Positions 9,601 through 17,137 of a stretch of DNA of 33,373 nucleotides are shown here, in pieces. Within the stretch, counting starts at the first letter, position 1, and each line of letters starts with the position of its first letter. Under the pieces are notes generated by a model. The model made no database searches, was not told the DNA's origin, and saw nothing but the letters and a program-made list of their open reading frames with translations. The stretch covers positions 38,295 to 71,667 of the forward strand of contig JAMPED010000008.1 in the NCBI GenBank assembly GCA_023665325.1. Direction: 5' to 3'. Source of the stretch: Acetobacter sp. GTDB taxonomy: Bacteria > Pseudomonadota > Alphaproteobacteria > RF32 > CAG-239. Position numbers and translations under genes: made by a program.

Positions 9601-10184
9601 TTGGTGTTGAACAGTCTGGACACATTAAAGATGTTGGTATTGCGCTTTATCATCATTTACTTGAAGAAGAAATCAATAGACTTAAAGCGGGCGAAACTGC
9701 TGAAAGTGATGGTAATGCTTCAGTTAAAACTAGTGATTGGAGCGTCCAAATTACAACTGGCGTACCTATTATTATTCCTGAAAAATATGTAGCAGACTTA
9801 GGTGTTCGTTTAGGTTTATATAAGCGAATCGGCAATCTTAAGACAGCTGAAGAAATTGAAGATATGCGTGAAGAGTTAATTGATCGTTTTGGTGTGATTC
9901 CTGATGAAGTGGAGAACTTGCTTAAAACTGTTGAAATCAAGCAAATATGCGCTTTATGTAATATTGAACGAATTGAGGCTGGCGCAAAGGGTATCTTACT
10001 TTCTTTTCACAATAACACATTTAAAAATGTATCAAATCTAATGGCTTTCATTAGTCAGCAGCTTGGAGCAATTAAAATCAGACCTGATCAAAAATTATTT
10101 ATTGAACGAGATTTAACTAGCTACAAAATTCGGTTAGAAACGATTAAAAAATATGTCCGCAAGCTCTATGAACTGTCACTCTAA
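6693..10184 (+). CDS. mfd: Transcription-repair coupling factor Mfd
   Basis: 1,163 residues. Mfd releases RNA polymerase stalled at lesions and recruits UvrA. Domains in order: an N-terminal UvrB-like module (LPAWDTVPYDRVSPN near 70-85, RGDIIDIFP near 165); the RNA polymerase interaction (CarD-like) domain from about residue 488 (GEYVVHIEHGIGRFEG); and the RecG-like SF2 motor with Walker A GDVGFGKT near 640, DEEQ near 739 and SATPIPRT near 768. The relay region QLRGRIGRS follows, and then the C-terminal regulatory domain. ATG at 6693 is used; a second in-frame ATG lies two codons on. It overlaps the convergent J-domain gene by 4 bp. Confidence 0.96.
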   Translation: MQMSIDFEKYNKKTLSGIAKDAEAFAIKDLYYKSNKDILCILSDGISLKRVYDVLLFIAPEIDVLMLPAWDTVPYDRVSPNSVVLSKRIDTLAKLVLDKDDKRRKIILTSIGAAIQKLPPKKNFLNTRKTLNVGGKLKFDDFLHYVSVNGYTRVEQVMESGEYAVRGDIIDIFPSGAEQPLRIDLFDDEVERLRLFEVETQRSTEDLKFYSFDSANEVVLDKNTIKTFRSKYREAFGAAGIKDELYESISEGKKYLGMEHWLPFFYEEPLPDLFDYMPTADVILGIEAENALKSKEETIADHYDARLEALKIRDVSEVDKYRPIAPETLFLSQQDFTNRIKQHKYSKFSSLVMPDSDDIINFGATPQKVFSSLKNINNLTVYEDLANEFVANRHKKCIICCYTEGSLDRMHNILLENNFKNLTISPSWAEAEKESAKGKIVLVLLELQHGFNSDDYFIVTEQDIWGERKNIRAKKKVSAENLIADISSLNIGEYVVHIEHGIGRFEGLENIVTDGAAHDCLKLIYANNDKLYVPVENIDVISRYGAEDSVVTLDTLGGSAWEAKKARVKEKIKDIAAKLIKIAAQRRMKQAEIFIPERGLYEEFCNRFVYTETDDQLNAVKDVIKDLSLGMPMDRLVCGDVGFGKTEVAIRAAFTVATGGAQVALIVPTTLLARQHYLNFKERLKGFPIKVKMLSRLVTPKESREIKQELKDGSLEIIIGTHALLAKDIEFCNLGLLIIDEEQHFGVAHKERLKHLKSDVHILTLSATPIPRTLQLSLTGVKQLSIIATPPVDRLAARTFVMPFDTVMIKEAIYREKYRGGQIFFVCPRVSDILQIEPKLRELVPDIKIAVAHGQMPPAHLEDVMCDFADGKADILLSTTIIESGIDMPNVNTMIIYRADMFGLAQLYQLRGRIGRSKLRGYCYFTIPNKKVLTQIAQKRLNILQALNQLGAGFSLANHDLDIRGAGNILGVEQSGHIKDVGIALYHHLLEEEINRLKAGETAESDGNASVKTSDWSVQITTGVPIIIPEKYVADLGVRLGLYKRIGNLKTAEEIEDMREELIDRFGVIPDEVENLLKTVEIKQICALCNIERIEAGAKGILLSFHNNTFKNVSNLMAFISQQLGAIKIRPDQKLFIERDLTSYKIRLETIKKYVRKLYELSL

Positions 10185-10732
10185 GAAAGTTTTTCAAGTA
10201 GTTTCTTATATGCTGCTGTCAGTCTTTTGAATTTTTCTTCAGCATCTTTATCCTCTGGATGCAAATCTGGATGACAAGTTTTTGCTAATTTCTTATACTG
10301 CTTTTTTAAATTTTCAAGACTAAACTCGCTTGCTTTTATTTCCAGTTTATCCATTTCGCGGCGATCTTCTTTGGAAAAATACAAATTATCTGTTACCTTA
10401 TCATAGCCGGAAAAACCGTGTAAAAACTCTAACTCTTCATTCAAATCACAGCCAAATTTATATTTTATTTTAGAATGAAAACCGCTGAAACGTGTTTTTT
10501 TATGAAATGTCTCTTGTTCAGAAGTGGTATCTTCATCTATGTAGTAGTTCCATTCTTTGTTATATTGTTGAACGTGCTCTAAACAGAACCAATAATAACT
10601 TTTGAGTGTTCTATCCTTAGGGGCTTTAAACTCTCCTTCCTTATTACATCCTGGATGGTCACACTTGTGCTGTACTCCTTCATTTTGAGGAGTAAAATAC
10701 TTTCTTGTTCGTCTTTTAGTAGCAACCTTCAT
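10181..10732 (-). CDS. J-domain protein with N-terminal Cys/His cluster
   Basis: 183 residues. The C-terminal J domain (about 135-183) carries the Hsp70-activating HPD in KTCHPDLHPEDKDAEEKF, so it should be a co-chaperone of DnaK. It is not DnaJ itself: the domain is C-terminal and the Gly/Phe and zinc regions are lacking. The N-terminal half has KCDHPGC near 23-29 and WFCLEH near 48-53, a probable metal site. This arrangement with WFCLEHVQQYNKEWNYY is a conserved alphaproteobacterial family of unknown client. ATG start, basic N-terminus, convergent with mfd (4-bp overlap). Confidence 0.85.
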   Translation of the reverse strand: MKVATKRRTRKYFTPQNEGVQHKCDHPGCNKEGEFKAPKDRTLKSYYWFCLEHVQQYNKEWNYYIDEDTTSEQETFHKKTRFSGFHSKIKYKFGCDLNEELEFLHGFSGYDKVTDNLYFSKEDRREMDKLEIKASEFSLENLKKQYKKLAKTCHPDLHPEDKDAEEKFKRLTAAYKKLLEKLS

Positions 10733-10902
10733 CTCTTATGGTCTTATCTATCTTTAAATTAAAATTCGTAATAATATATGCCAAAATTTAAAGGTAGTCA
10801 AATATAAATCTCAAAAAAATGTTAGTGTATAAACATAAGTTTATCATCGCAGCTTCTATTTTTTATGTATATGCTACTTCAAACAATAAAGAGGAAATAA
10901 TA

Positions 10903-11742
10903 ATGCCAGAATTGCCAGAGGTTGAAACTATTAAAGAAGCTCTTAAACAAGCTATTGATGGAGCTACCGTTTTAGATATCACCATAAAGAATCGGTACTT
11001 TAGAGAAATTATCCCTATTGATTTTGAAAACAAAATTATAAATGCGCAGATTTGTAAAGTTTATAGATTCGCAAAATATATTATTATTGAACTTAACAAT
11101 GGACTCAGCATTATATGGCATCTTGGAATGAGTGGGCGTGTTAAAATTTGTGATATTCTCCCTAACGAATTAGATAAACACGATCATATTGTCTTTAAAA
11201 CCAACAAGGGATACGTCATTTATAATGACGCTCGGCGTTTTGGATTGATGACATATACTCGAACCACCTCTCTTAAAGACCATCATCTATTTCATCATAT
11301 AGGAATCGATCCTTTTAACGAATCTTTAACAGTATCATATTTATGGGAACATTTAAAAAATAAAAAAATTCCCATCAAAACAGCCTTACTAGATCAAAGC
11401 ATTATCAATGGTATCGGTAACATTTATGCTTCTGAAGCCTTATATGAAGCACGAATTTCCCCGCTACGAAGTTGTTGTGATATTTCTCTTACTGAAATAA
11501 ACCTTCTAATTATTGCAATTCGGCAAACCCTACAAAAAGCTATTTTAGCAGGCGGATCGACCTTACGTGATTATCGCAGACCTGATGGTAGTATGGGGTA
11601 TTTTCAACATCAGCATTGTGTCTATAATAAAACTGGTCAGCGCTGCCCTGATTGTACTTGCAATATTGAAAAAACTGGCGGTATTAAACGAATCATTCAA
11701 TGCGGGCGTTCAACATTTTATTGTGAACGCAAACAAAAATAA
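10903..11742 (+). CDS. mutM: Formamidopyrimidine-DNA glycosylase (Fpg/MutM)
   Basis: 279 residues. This bifunctional glycosylase/AP lyase excises 8-oxoguanine and formamidopyrimidines. The start at 10903 is fixed by the invariant MPELPEV, in which Pro2 is the catalytic nucleophile and Glu3 is essential; GAGG lies 9-12 nt upstream. The reading frame stays open for 28 more codons upstream, but that extension would bury Pro2. The conserved HLGMSG and DARRFG blocks and the helix-two-turn-helix segment LLDQSIINGIGNIYASEAL are present. The C-terminal zinc finger is atypical: CPDC is present, but the second pair reads CERK instead of the usual CxxC, with another Cys eight residues earlier. Confidence 0.94.
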   Translation: MPELPEVETIKEALKQAIDGATVLDITIKNRYFREIIPIDFENKIINAQICKVYRFAKYIIIELNNGLSIIWHLGMSGRVKICDILPNELDKHDHIVFKTNKGYVIYNDARRFGLMTYTRTTSLKDHHLFHHIGIDPFNESLTVSYLWEHLKNKKIPIKTALLDQSIINGIGNIYASEALYEARISPLRSCCDISLTEINLLIIAIRQTLQKAILAGGSTLRDYRRPDGSMGYFQHQHCVYNKTGQRCPDCTCNIEKTGGIKRIIQCGRSTFYCERKQK

Positions 11743-11753
11743 GGAATAACACT

Positions 11754-12125
11754 ATGAAACAAATTTACATCACCATCTGCGCAATATGTTTTATGACATT
11801 TTCTCTTACAACAAATGCCAAAAACTTTATCGCAGGTTTTGAGGATATTCCGCTTGTTAATGGTTTTCAGCAAATTGAAAATAATGATTTTTCGTTTGGC
11901 AATGAAGAAACACATTATATTGAAACTCAGCTTATAGCCACTGATAGGCAAACTTTTTCTAATGTTAAAAAGTTTTATCAAACAGCCCTAACTCAACTGG
12001 GCTGGACTGAGCTTGTAAGCACTGATACGACTCTCCGTTTTGTCCGAGAAAACGATGTTCTTGAAATAGAACGAATCAACACTTCCCCTCTTAGAATCAG
12101 CATCATTTTGAAAAATAGAGCTTAA
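11754..12125 (+). CDS. Small secreted protein of unknown function
   Basis: 123 residues. The N-terminal 22 residues form a Sec signal peptide (MKQIYITICAICFMTFSLTTNA then KN), so the mature product of about 100 residues should be periplasmic. The mature part has a helix-like segment (TFSNVKKFYQTALTQLGWTEL) followed by beta-like stretches ending LRISIILKN. It resembles conserved alphaproteobacterial proteins found beside mutM, but I assign no function. It starts 11 bp after the mutM stop, with AAGGAA upstream, so it is co-transcribed with mutM. Confidence 0.7.
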   Translation: MKQIYITICAICFMTFSLTTNAKNFIAGFEDIPLVNGFQQIENNDFSFGNEETHYIETQLIATDRQTFSNVKKFYQTALTQLGWTELVSTDTTLRFVRENDVLEIERINTSPLRISIILKNRA

Positions 12126-12150
12126 TTTTAATTATTTTTTAAAAAACTTG

Positions 12151-12178
12151 TTGACTATCGCAGATTTTAGAGTATAAG
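12151..12178 (+). promoter_or_regulatory. Promoter of rpsT
   Basis: -35 TTGACT (12151-12156), 16-bp spacer, -10 TATAAG (12173-12178). The rpsT start lies 55 bp downstream of the -10. The hexamers and the following TG match the rpmH promoter in this window. Confidence 0.7.
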
Positions 12179-12232
12179 TGTTTCAGAATTTTATTTGTGT
12201 TTAACTTAAATTTTAAGACAGGATAATGAATT

Positions 12233-12493
12233 ATGGCCAATCATAAATCGGCAAAAACAAGAATAAACAGAAACAACAAAAGAAGCATTATTAACGGTGC
12301 TCGCAGAAGCAGAGTAAGAACTTTTGTAAAAAAAGTTATTGCAGCTGTTTTGAGTGGTAATAAAGAGACTGCCGTTGCTGCTTTGAAAGTTGCTGAAAGT
12401 GAAATGATGAGAGCTGCACAGAAAGGTGTGTTCCACAAAAACAAAGCTGCTCGCACGATTTCTCGTTTAAGCCAAAAAGTAAAAGCTTTATAG
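12233..12493 (+). CDS. rpsT: 30S ribosomal protein bS20
   Basis: 86 residues, very basic, with the diagnostic start MANHKSAKTRIN and the end KNKAARTISRLSQKVKAL. bS20 binds 16S rRNA early in 30S assembly. AGGA lies 9 nt before the ATG. It has its own strong promoter and terminator and lies between mutM and dnaA, the usual alphaproteobacterial order. Confidence 0.97.
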   Translation: MANHKSAKTRINRNNKRSIINGARRSRVRTFVKKVIAAVLSGNKETAVAALKVAESEMMRAAQKGVFHKNKAARTISRLSQKVKAL

Positions 12494-12518
12494 TTTTTTT
12501 CATTTTGTTTATTTTGTA

Positions 12519-12558
12519 GCGCAAACGCATTGCCCAACAGCAATGTTTGCGCTTTTTT
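12519..12558 (+). terminator. Intrinsic terminator after rpsT
   Basis: GCGCAAAC-GCATTGC (12519-12533) pairs with GCAATG-TTTGCGC (12540-12552), with a small bulge and a 6-nt loop, followed by six T residues (12553-12558). It lies 26 bp past the rpsT stop. Confidence 0.88.
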
Positions 12559-12971
12559 GTTTATTTTCAAGCATTTATTTCGAATCGCTTTTAAAATCCG
12601 TGTCAAGCAGTTTTATTTAAAAATAGTTAAAAAAAATATTTGTAAATTTATTCTAAGTCTAATATGGTTTCGTTATGTTATGAAATGAGATTGGTTGAAG
12701 TTTTTACAATATATCAAGACAGACGTAACGTGAAGCAAGAGTATTTTTGAGCTTTAAAAATACTAATAGATAGTTTTAAACTAATTAAAATGGTACTCTG
12801 CTTAAATGAATAACGTTTTGTTGTAAATATAATAAAGAATCCTTTTTCGTTTAATATCAGGCTAACGCAGCCAGAAATTATTTTAGGTTATGAACTTTTA
12901 TCAAGCATTTTTGATTTGTTTGATGGAACCAAATTATAAATTTATGTAAATATCTAACGTGGGAGACAGAT
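12559..12971 (+). promoter_or_regulatory. dnaA upstream region
   Basis: 413 AT-rich bases with no open reading frame of note. A TATAAT hexamer at 12828-12833 could be the dnaA -10, but no good -35 lies 17 bp before it. A perfect 9-bp inverted repeat (AGTATTTTT 12740-12748, AAAAATACT 12756-12764, 7-nt loop) is a possible operator or RNA hairpin. I see no cluster of DnaA boxes, so I do not call an origin here. Confidence 0.4.
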
Positions 12972-14423
12972 ATGGCAGAAGAAGCATTTGCAAATGAGGG
13001 ACGTACCGTTGATTTACAATGGGAACAAGTTTGCAGCCAATTAAAAATGGAATTTGGTGAGACTGCATTTGACAGTTGGCTTAAGCCGCTTACAGTGGGA
13101 GATTTTAGCAACGGTGTTATGAGTATTTGTGCACCAACTGCTTTTATGAAAAACTGGGTTGTGACTCATTATTCTGATAGAATTAACAAAATCTGGGAAC
13201 AACAGAATCCAAATGTAAAAAAAATTAACTTTGTTGTTCAGACAGGTTTGAGTGAACGCCGTAGTGTAGACACTTCATTATTGAAAAAAATTTCCTCAGC
13301 ACCAACACCTCAGAATATTTATGGTTGCAATATTAACAGCAGTTCTTTTGGTTTGGTTGCTGGCGCAAATTTAGCAAACGATTCAGCAAAAAATAATAAC
13401 TTAGCAACACCGCTTAATCCTAATTATACATTTGAAAACTTTGTTGTTGGCAAGACCAATGAATTTGCTTGTGCTGCAGCTAAGAAAGTTGCAGAAGCTA
13501 AAAATGTTCCCTTTAATCCTTTATTCCTTTATTCTAGCGTTGGTTTAGGTAAAACGCACTTAATGCATTCTATTATTTGGCATATTAAAAAGAATGATCC
13601 GACTCGTAATGTTATTTATTTAACCGCTGAGCAATTTGTTTATAAATTTGTGAAAGCTTTACGCTATAAAGATACCGCTGCATTTAAAGAACAATTTCGT
13701 TCCGTTGATGTGTTAATGGTTGATGATTTTCAATTTATGGGTAATAAAGGTACGACACAAGAAGAATTTTTCCACACATTTAGTTCATTGGTTGAGGAAG
13801 GTAAGCAGGTTATTATTTCCGCAGATAAATCTCCAACTGATTTGGATGGTATTGAAGAGCGTTTAAAATCTCGCTTAGTTGGTGGCTTAGTTGTTGACAT
13901 TATGCCAACTAACTTTGAGTTGAGAATGGGAATTCTTCAGAAAAAAGCGGAACTAATGGGGATTGAACTTCCACAAAAAGTTGCAGAATTTTTAGCTCAA
14001 AAAATCACATCCAATGTTCGCGAGTTGGAAGGTTCACTCAAAAGAGTTGCAGCACACTCTCAATTATTATCTGGTAAAGAAATTACTCTTGATATGACAC
14101 AAGATGTTTTGAAAGATATGTTACGCTCCATTGACCGCAAGACAACTATTGATGAAATTCAGAAAAAAGTTGCCGAACACTTTAACATTTCAGTTAAGGA
14201 ATTACAATCTTCGCGTCGCGCAAGAACAGTTGCAAGACCGCGTCAAGTGGCAATGTATTTGGCAAAACAGCTAACTTCTCGTTCTTTACCCGAAATTGGG
14301 CGTAAGTTTGACCGTGATCATACAACAGTTATGCACGCTGTTCGCAAAGTTGAAGAACTTATTATCGAAGATCAGAATTTAGCTGAGGATATTGAGATTT
14401 TAAGAAGAACACTTGAAAATTAA
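12972..14423 (+). CDS. dnaA: Chromosomal replication initiator DnaA
   Basis: 483 residues. DnaA binds DnaA boxes at oriC and opens the duplex. Domain I (about 10-85) includes FDSWLKPL. A low-complexity linker (about 100-150) precedes the AAA+ domain, which has Walker A SVGLGKTH near 190 and Walker B MVDDFQF near 253. The C-terminal DNA-binding domain IV has the signature RDHTTVMHAVRKVEEL near 452-467. ATG with GGGAG six nt upstream. It is followed after 106 bp by dnaN. Confidence 0.98.
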   Translation: MAEEAFANEGRTVDLQWEQVCSQLKMEFGETAFDSWLKPLTVGDFSNGVMSICAPTAFMKNWVVTHYSDRINKIWEQQNPNVKKINFVVQTGLSERRSVDTSLLKKISSAPTPQNIYGCNINSSSFGLVAGANLANDSAKNNNLATPLNPNYTFENFVVGKTNEFACAAAKKVAEAKNVPFNPLFLYSSVGLGKTHLMHSIIWHIKKNDPTRNVIYLTAEQFVYKFVKALRYKDTAAFKEQFRSVDVLMVDDFQFMGNKGTTQEEFFHTFSSLVEEGKQVIISADKSPTDLDGIEERLKSRLVGGLVVDIMPTNFELRMGILQKKAELMGIELPQKVAEFLAQKITSNVRELEGSLKRVAAHSQLLSGKEITLDMTQDVLKDMLRSIDRKTTIDEIQKKVAEHFNISVKELQSSRRARTVARPRQVAMYLAKQLTSRSLPEIGRKFDRDHTTVMHAVRKVEELIIEDQNLAEDIEILRRTLEN

Positions 14424-14442
14424 ATAATAAAAAAAATTGTTG

Positions 14443-14510
14443 AAGACTTGTTTTTTAACTTCTGCTTTTATTGATTTGTGATAAAATGTAGAAAAATAGA
14501 AACAAGTCTT
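14443..14510 (+). repeat. 11-bp inverted repeat between dnaA and dnaN
   Basis: AAGACTTGTTT (14443-14453) and its exact complement AAACAAGTCTT (14500-14510) are separated by 46 nt. The pair fills most of the 106-bp gap and surrounds a TAAAAT sequence that might be a dnaN -10. It could be an operator or a leader hairpin. Confidence 0.6.
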
Positions 14511-14529
14511 TATTTATGGGATAAAAACA

Positions 14530-15648
14530 ATGAAATTTACCATCGAACGCGCACACTTTTTGAAGACTCTCAGCCATATTCAAAGTATTGTTGAGAAGAG
14601 AAATACCATTCCGGTTTTATCTAATGTTCGTATTGAAGCAAAAGGTTCTGCTATCAACTTTAAAGCTACTGATATGGATATTGAAATTACGGAAATTGTA
14701 GAAGCAAATATTACAGAAGAAGGTGCAACTACTGCGCCTGCTCATATGCTTTATGATATTGTCAGAAAATTATCTGATGGCTCTGATATTGAGTTGACGT
14801 TTCCTGATGAAAAGGGAGCATTGAGTATAGCTTCTGGACGTTCTAAGTTTTCGCTTTCAACCATTGGAGTTGAAGACTTTCCAATTATTTCCGGTGATGA
14901 TTTACCAATTAACTTTGAAATCAGCAAAGACGAGTTAAAAACACTTATTGACCGTACTCAGTTTTCAGCCTCCGTTGAAGAAGCTCGTTACTATTTGAAT
15001 GGTTTATATGTTCACGCTAAAAACGAAGGTGATACGAAAGTTTTACGTGTTGTAGCAACAGATGGTCACCGTTTAGCTTGCGCCGAATCGCCATTGCCCG
15101 AAGGTGCTGAAAAGTTAGAGGGCGTTATTATTCCTAGAAAATCTGTTTTGGAAATTAGAAAACTTTTGGATGACGCATCTATTGACAATGTTAAGATGGC
15201 TCTCTCAGAAAATAAAGTTCGCCTTTCTTTTGAAGATATTACATTAACATCAAAGTTAATTGATGGCACGTTCCCTGATTACGAACGCGTTATTCCTACA
15301 GATAATGATAAAATTTTAGAAGTTAATGTTAAAGAATTAGCATCGGCTGTTGATCGTGTTTCTGTTGTTACAGAAAGAAGCCGAGGCATCCGTTTAATCA
15401 CAGATACGAATCACGTTACTATTGCAGCATCAAATGCAGAACTTGGCAATGCGACTGAAGAACTTGAAGCTCGTTATGATAAAGATCCAATTGATACTGG
15501 GTACAATTTCCGTTATCTTTTAGATATTTTAGCACAAATAAAAGGAGAAGATGTTCGTTTTAGCTTATCTAGTAATGCAACAGCAACGGTTATTAACGAC
15601 ACTTCTGACAATAGCGCCATTTATGTTTTGATGCCAATGAGAATCTAA
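14530..15648 (+). CDS. dnaN: DNA polymerase III sliding clamp (beta)
   Basis: 372 residues, normal length. The homodimeric ring tethers Pol III to DNA. Three similar clamp domains are visible, with the conserved N-terminal block IQSIVEKRNTIPVLSNVRIEA, the middle GLYVHA...RVVATDGHRLA, and the C-terminal end YVLMPMRI, which closes the hydrophobic partner-binding pocket. It follows dnaA in the same direction and abuts recF: the recF GTG start comes directly after its stop. Confidence 0.97.
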   Translation: MKFTIERAHFLKTLSHIQSIVEKRNTIPVLSNVRIEAKGSAINFKATDMDIEITEIVEANITEEGATTAPAHMLYDIVRKLSDGSDIELTFPDEKGALSIASGRSKFSLSTIGVEDFPIISGDDLPINFEISKDELKTLIDRTQFSASVEEARYYLNGLYVHAKNEGDTKVLRVVATDGHRLACAESPLPEGAEKLEGVIIPRKSVLEIRKLLDDASIDNVKMALSENKVRLSFEDITLTSKLIDGTFPDYERVIPTDNDKILEVNVKELASAVDRVSVVTERSRGIRLITDTNHVTIAASNAELGNATEELEARYDKDPIDTGYNFRYLLDILAQIKGEDVRFSLSSNATATVINDTSDNSAIYVLMPMRI

Positions 15649-16881
15649 GTGAGCTCCACCTGTTTAAATTTCGACTCTGATATTGCTAAGGTTAGGTCCG
15701 CCATCAGGCGCCTGACCTTAGTTAATTTTCGAAATTATCGTTATTTAAGATTGAATACAGATACTCCTTTCATTGTGTTAAGTGGAGAAAATGGTTGTGG
15801 CAAAACTAATGTTTTGGAAGCTATTTCTTTTTTATCTCAAGGAAGAGGGTTGCGCAGTGCCAAACTAGCAGAAGTAAAAACATTTGATTTTTTAGCAGAT
15901 ACAGCGCAGACTCCAGTTTTTATCAATAATAATGGATGGGCGGTTTCAGCTTTAATTGACAACTCTGGTGAAGAATTAACGATTGGTACAGCTGTTGAAA
16001 GCTCCCTCAAAGAAATTTCTTACAATGAAACCAAAGAGGTTGAACGGCGAATCGTTCACGTAAACAACCAAAAGCTAACATCTCAAAATGACTTAGGTAA
16101 TTTCATTTCTATTCTTTGGGTAACACCGCAGATGGATAGAATTTTTCAGGGTGGCTCACAAAATCGACGTTCATTTTTAGACCGAATCGTTTATGCATTT
16201 GACACTGAACACGCCAAGCGCTTATCTACATTTGAGAATCTCTATCGCCAATGGTTGCAGGTTTTGAAGAGCGGCACTCTAAATAATACGTGGCTTGACA
16301 CCCTTGAAGAACAGATTGCTGGTATTGGTGTTGCAATTGCTGCCGCTAGACGAGAACAGGTTATTAGACTCAATACATTTATTGATGCGAATCCTGATGA
16401 TGTTTTTCCTGATGCTACTTTAGAGTTAGATGGAACTATTGAGAAAATGCTCGCAGAAAAAGCGGCTATTTATGTTGAAGATTTTTATAAAGAATCGTTA
16501 TTTAACCAGCGGCGCAGCATTTTGTACAATGATACTGGTACCGGAATCAATAAAACTGATTTAAAAGCTATTTATAAGAAAAAAAATGTACCTGCGAATC
16601 TATGTTCTACTGGTGAGCAAAAATCTCTTTTACTTAATATTATCCTCGCACAAGCTAAAAGCTTAATTACCTCAAAAAACATTTTTCCTATTCTTTTGCT
16701 CGATGAAATTACCGCACATCTAGATGAGAACAAACGTGATGCTTTTTTTGAAAAAATCAAGAATCTGAATATTCAGAGTTGGCTTACATCAACAACAATG
16801 TTTGATTTTATGCATATAAAGAATAATGCGCAATTTTTTGAAGTTAAAGACAATACTGTTAAAGAAGTATGCTTTGGATAA
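15649..16881 (+). CDS. recF: DNA replication and repair protein RecF
   Basis: 410 residues. RecF is an SMC-like ATPase that helps load RecA at gaps. Walker A is SGENGCGKT near 45-53, the ABC signature is STGEQKSLL near 323, and Walker B is ILLLDEITAHLD near 347. The usual family start would lie near LTLVNFRNY, about residue 22. This protein therefore has an N-terminal extension that starts with GTG immediately after the dnaN stop, suggesting translational coupling. No in-frame ATG exists nearer. The extension codon region contains a strong hairpin (15686-15721). Confidence 0.92.
   Translation: MSSTCLNFDSDIAKVRSAIRRLTLVNFRNYRYLRLNTDTPFIVLSGENGCGKTNVLEAISFLSQGRGLRSAKLAEVKTFDFLADTAQTPVFINNNGWAVSALIDNSGEELTIGTAVESSLKEISYNETKEVERRIVHVNNQKLTSQNDLGNFISILWVTPQMDRIFQGGSQNRRSFLDRIVYAFDTEHAKRLSTFENLYRQWLQVLKSGTLNNTWLDTLEEQIAGIGVAIAAARREQVIRLNTFIDANPDDVFPDATLELDGTIEKMLAEKAAIYVEDFYKESLFNQRRSILYNDTGTGINKTDLKAIYKKKNVPANLCSTGEQKSLLLNIILAQAKSLITSKNIFPILLLDEITAHLDENKRDAFFEKIKNLNIQSWLTSTTMFDFMHIKNNAQFFEVKDNTVKEVCFG
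15686..15721 (+). other. Hairpin in the recF 5' coding region
   Basis: CTAAGGT (15686-15692) pairs with ACCTTAG (15715-15721). After one wobble, AGG/CCT and GCC/GGC extend it to a 4-nt loop. It covers the codons for the N-terminal extension of RecF and could influence recF translation or mRNA stability. Confidence 0.5.
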
Positions 16882-16898
16882 TATTTATCATAAAGAAC

Positions 16899-16927
16899 TT
16901 TACAATTTCTAATAAATTCAATATAGT
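16899..16927 (+). promoter_or_regulatory. Promoter of the structured RNA / prepilin unit
   Basis: -35 TTTACA (16899-16904), 17-bp spacer, -10 TATAGT (16922-16927). Initiation near 16934 would place the first base-paired stem almost at the 5' end of the RNA. Confidence 0.6.
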
Positions 16928-16933
16928 TTATTT

Positions 16934-17114
16934 GGATTAGGTTTTGCTAATCTGAGGTGTGGAAACCTCTTACATACCGTCTGCGTAAAGACGAAATTTT
17001 GCGCGCCTGAAGGTTTGTGTGACTGGAAGGCGGCAAAATACGCTTATATTCAGTCAATATGTCGCACTATGTATGTATAGTTTCCAACTTCCAGTCGCTT
17101 TTTAGCGGCTTTTT
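16934..17114 (+). ncRNA. Candidate structured RNA or attenuator leader
   Basis: About 180 nt without coding potential between a good promoter and a terminator. Visible stems: GATTAG/CTAATC (16935-16940, 16947-16952); GAGGT/ACCTC (16954-16958, 16965-16969); CGTC/GACG (16978-16981, 16990-16993); and a 9-bp closing stem GACTGGAAG/CTTCCAGTC (17021-17029, 17088-17096) enclosing two small hairpins. The last bases of the long stem (17094-17096) also belong to the terminator stem, so the two may compete, as in a riboswitch or attenuator. It matches none of the RNA families I know: not tRNA, 6S, SRP, RNase P or tmRNA. Confidence 0.5.
17094..17114 (+). terminator. Terminator at the end of the structured RNA
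   Basis: GTCGCT (17094-17099) pairs with AGCGGC (17104-17109), one G-U pair, 4-nt T loop, followed by five T residues (17110-17114). It lies 23 bp before the prepilin ATG, and therefore ends the leader RNA or regulates entry into the prepilin gene. Confidence 0.65.
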
Positions 17115-17137
17115 ATTGTATAATAAGGAGTTGAACT

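Noticed and set aside
10819..10902. 28-residue N-terminal extension of MutM
   Set aside because: The catalytic Pro must follow the initiator Met, and GAGG precedes the internal ATG at 10903.
12494..12971. Replication origin between rpsT and dnaA
   Set aside because: AT-rich, but no cluster of DnaA boxes was seen; the one good match (near 13768) is inside dnaA. The GAATCG polarity also does not switch here.
16934..17114. 6S RNA, tmRNA, SRP RNA or RNase P RNA
   Set aside because: The 5' and 3' ends are not complementary as in 6S, and none of the hallmark sequences of the other families are present.
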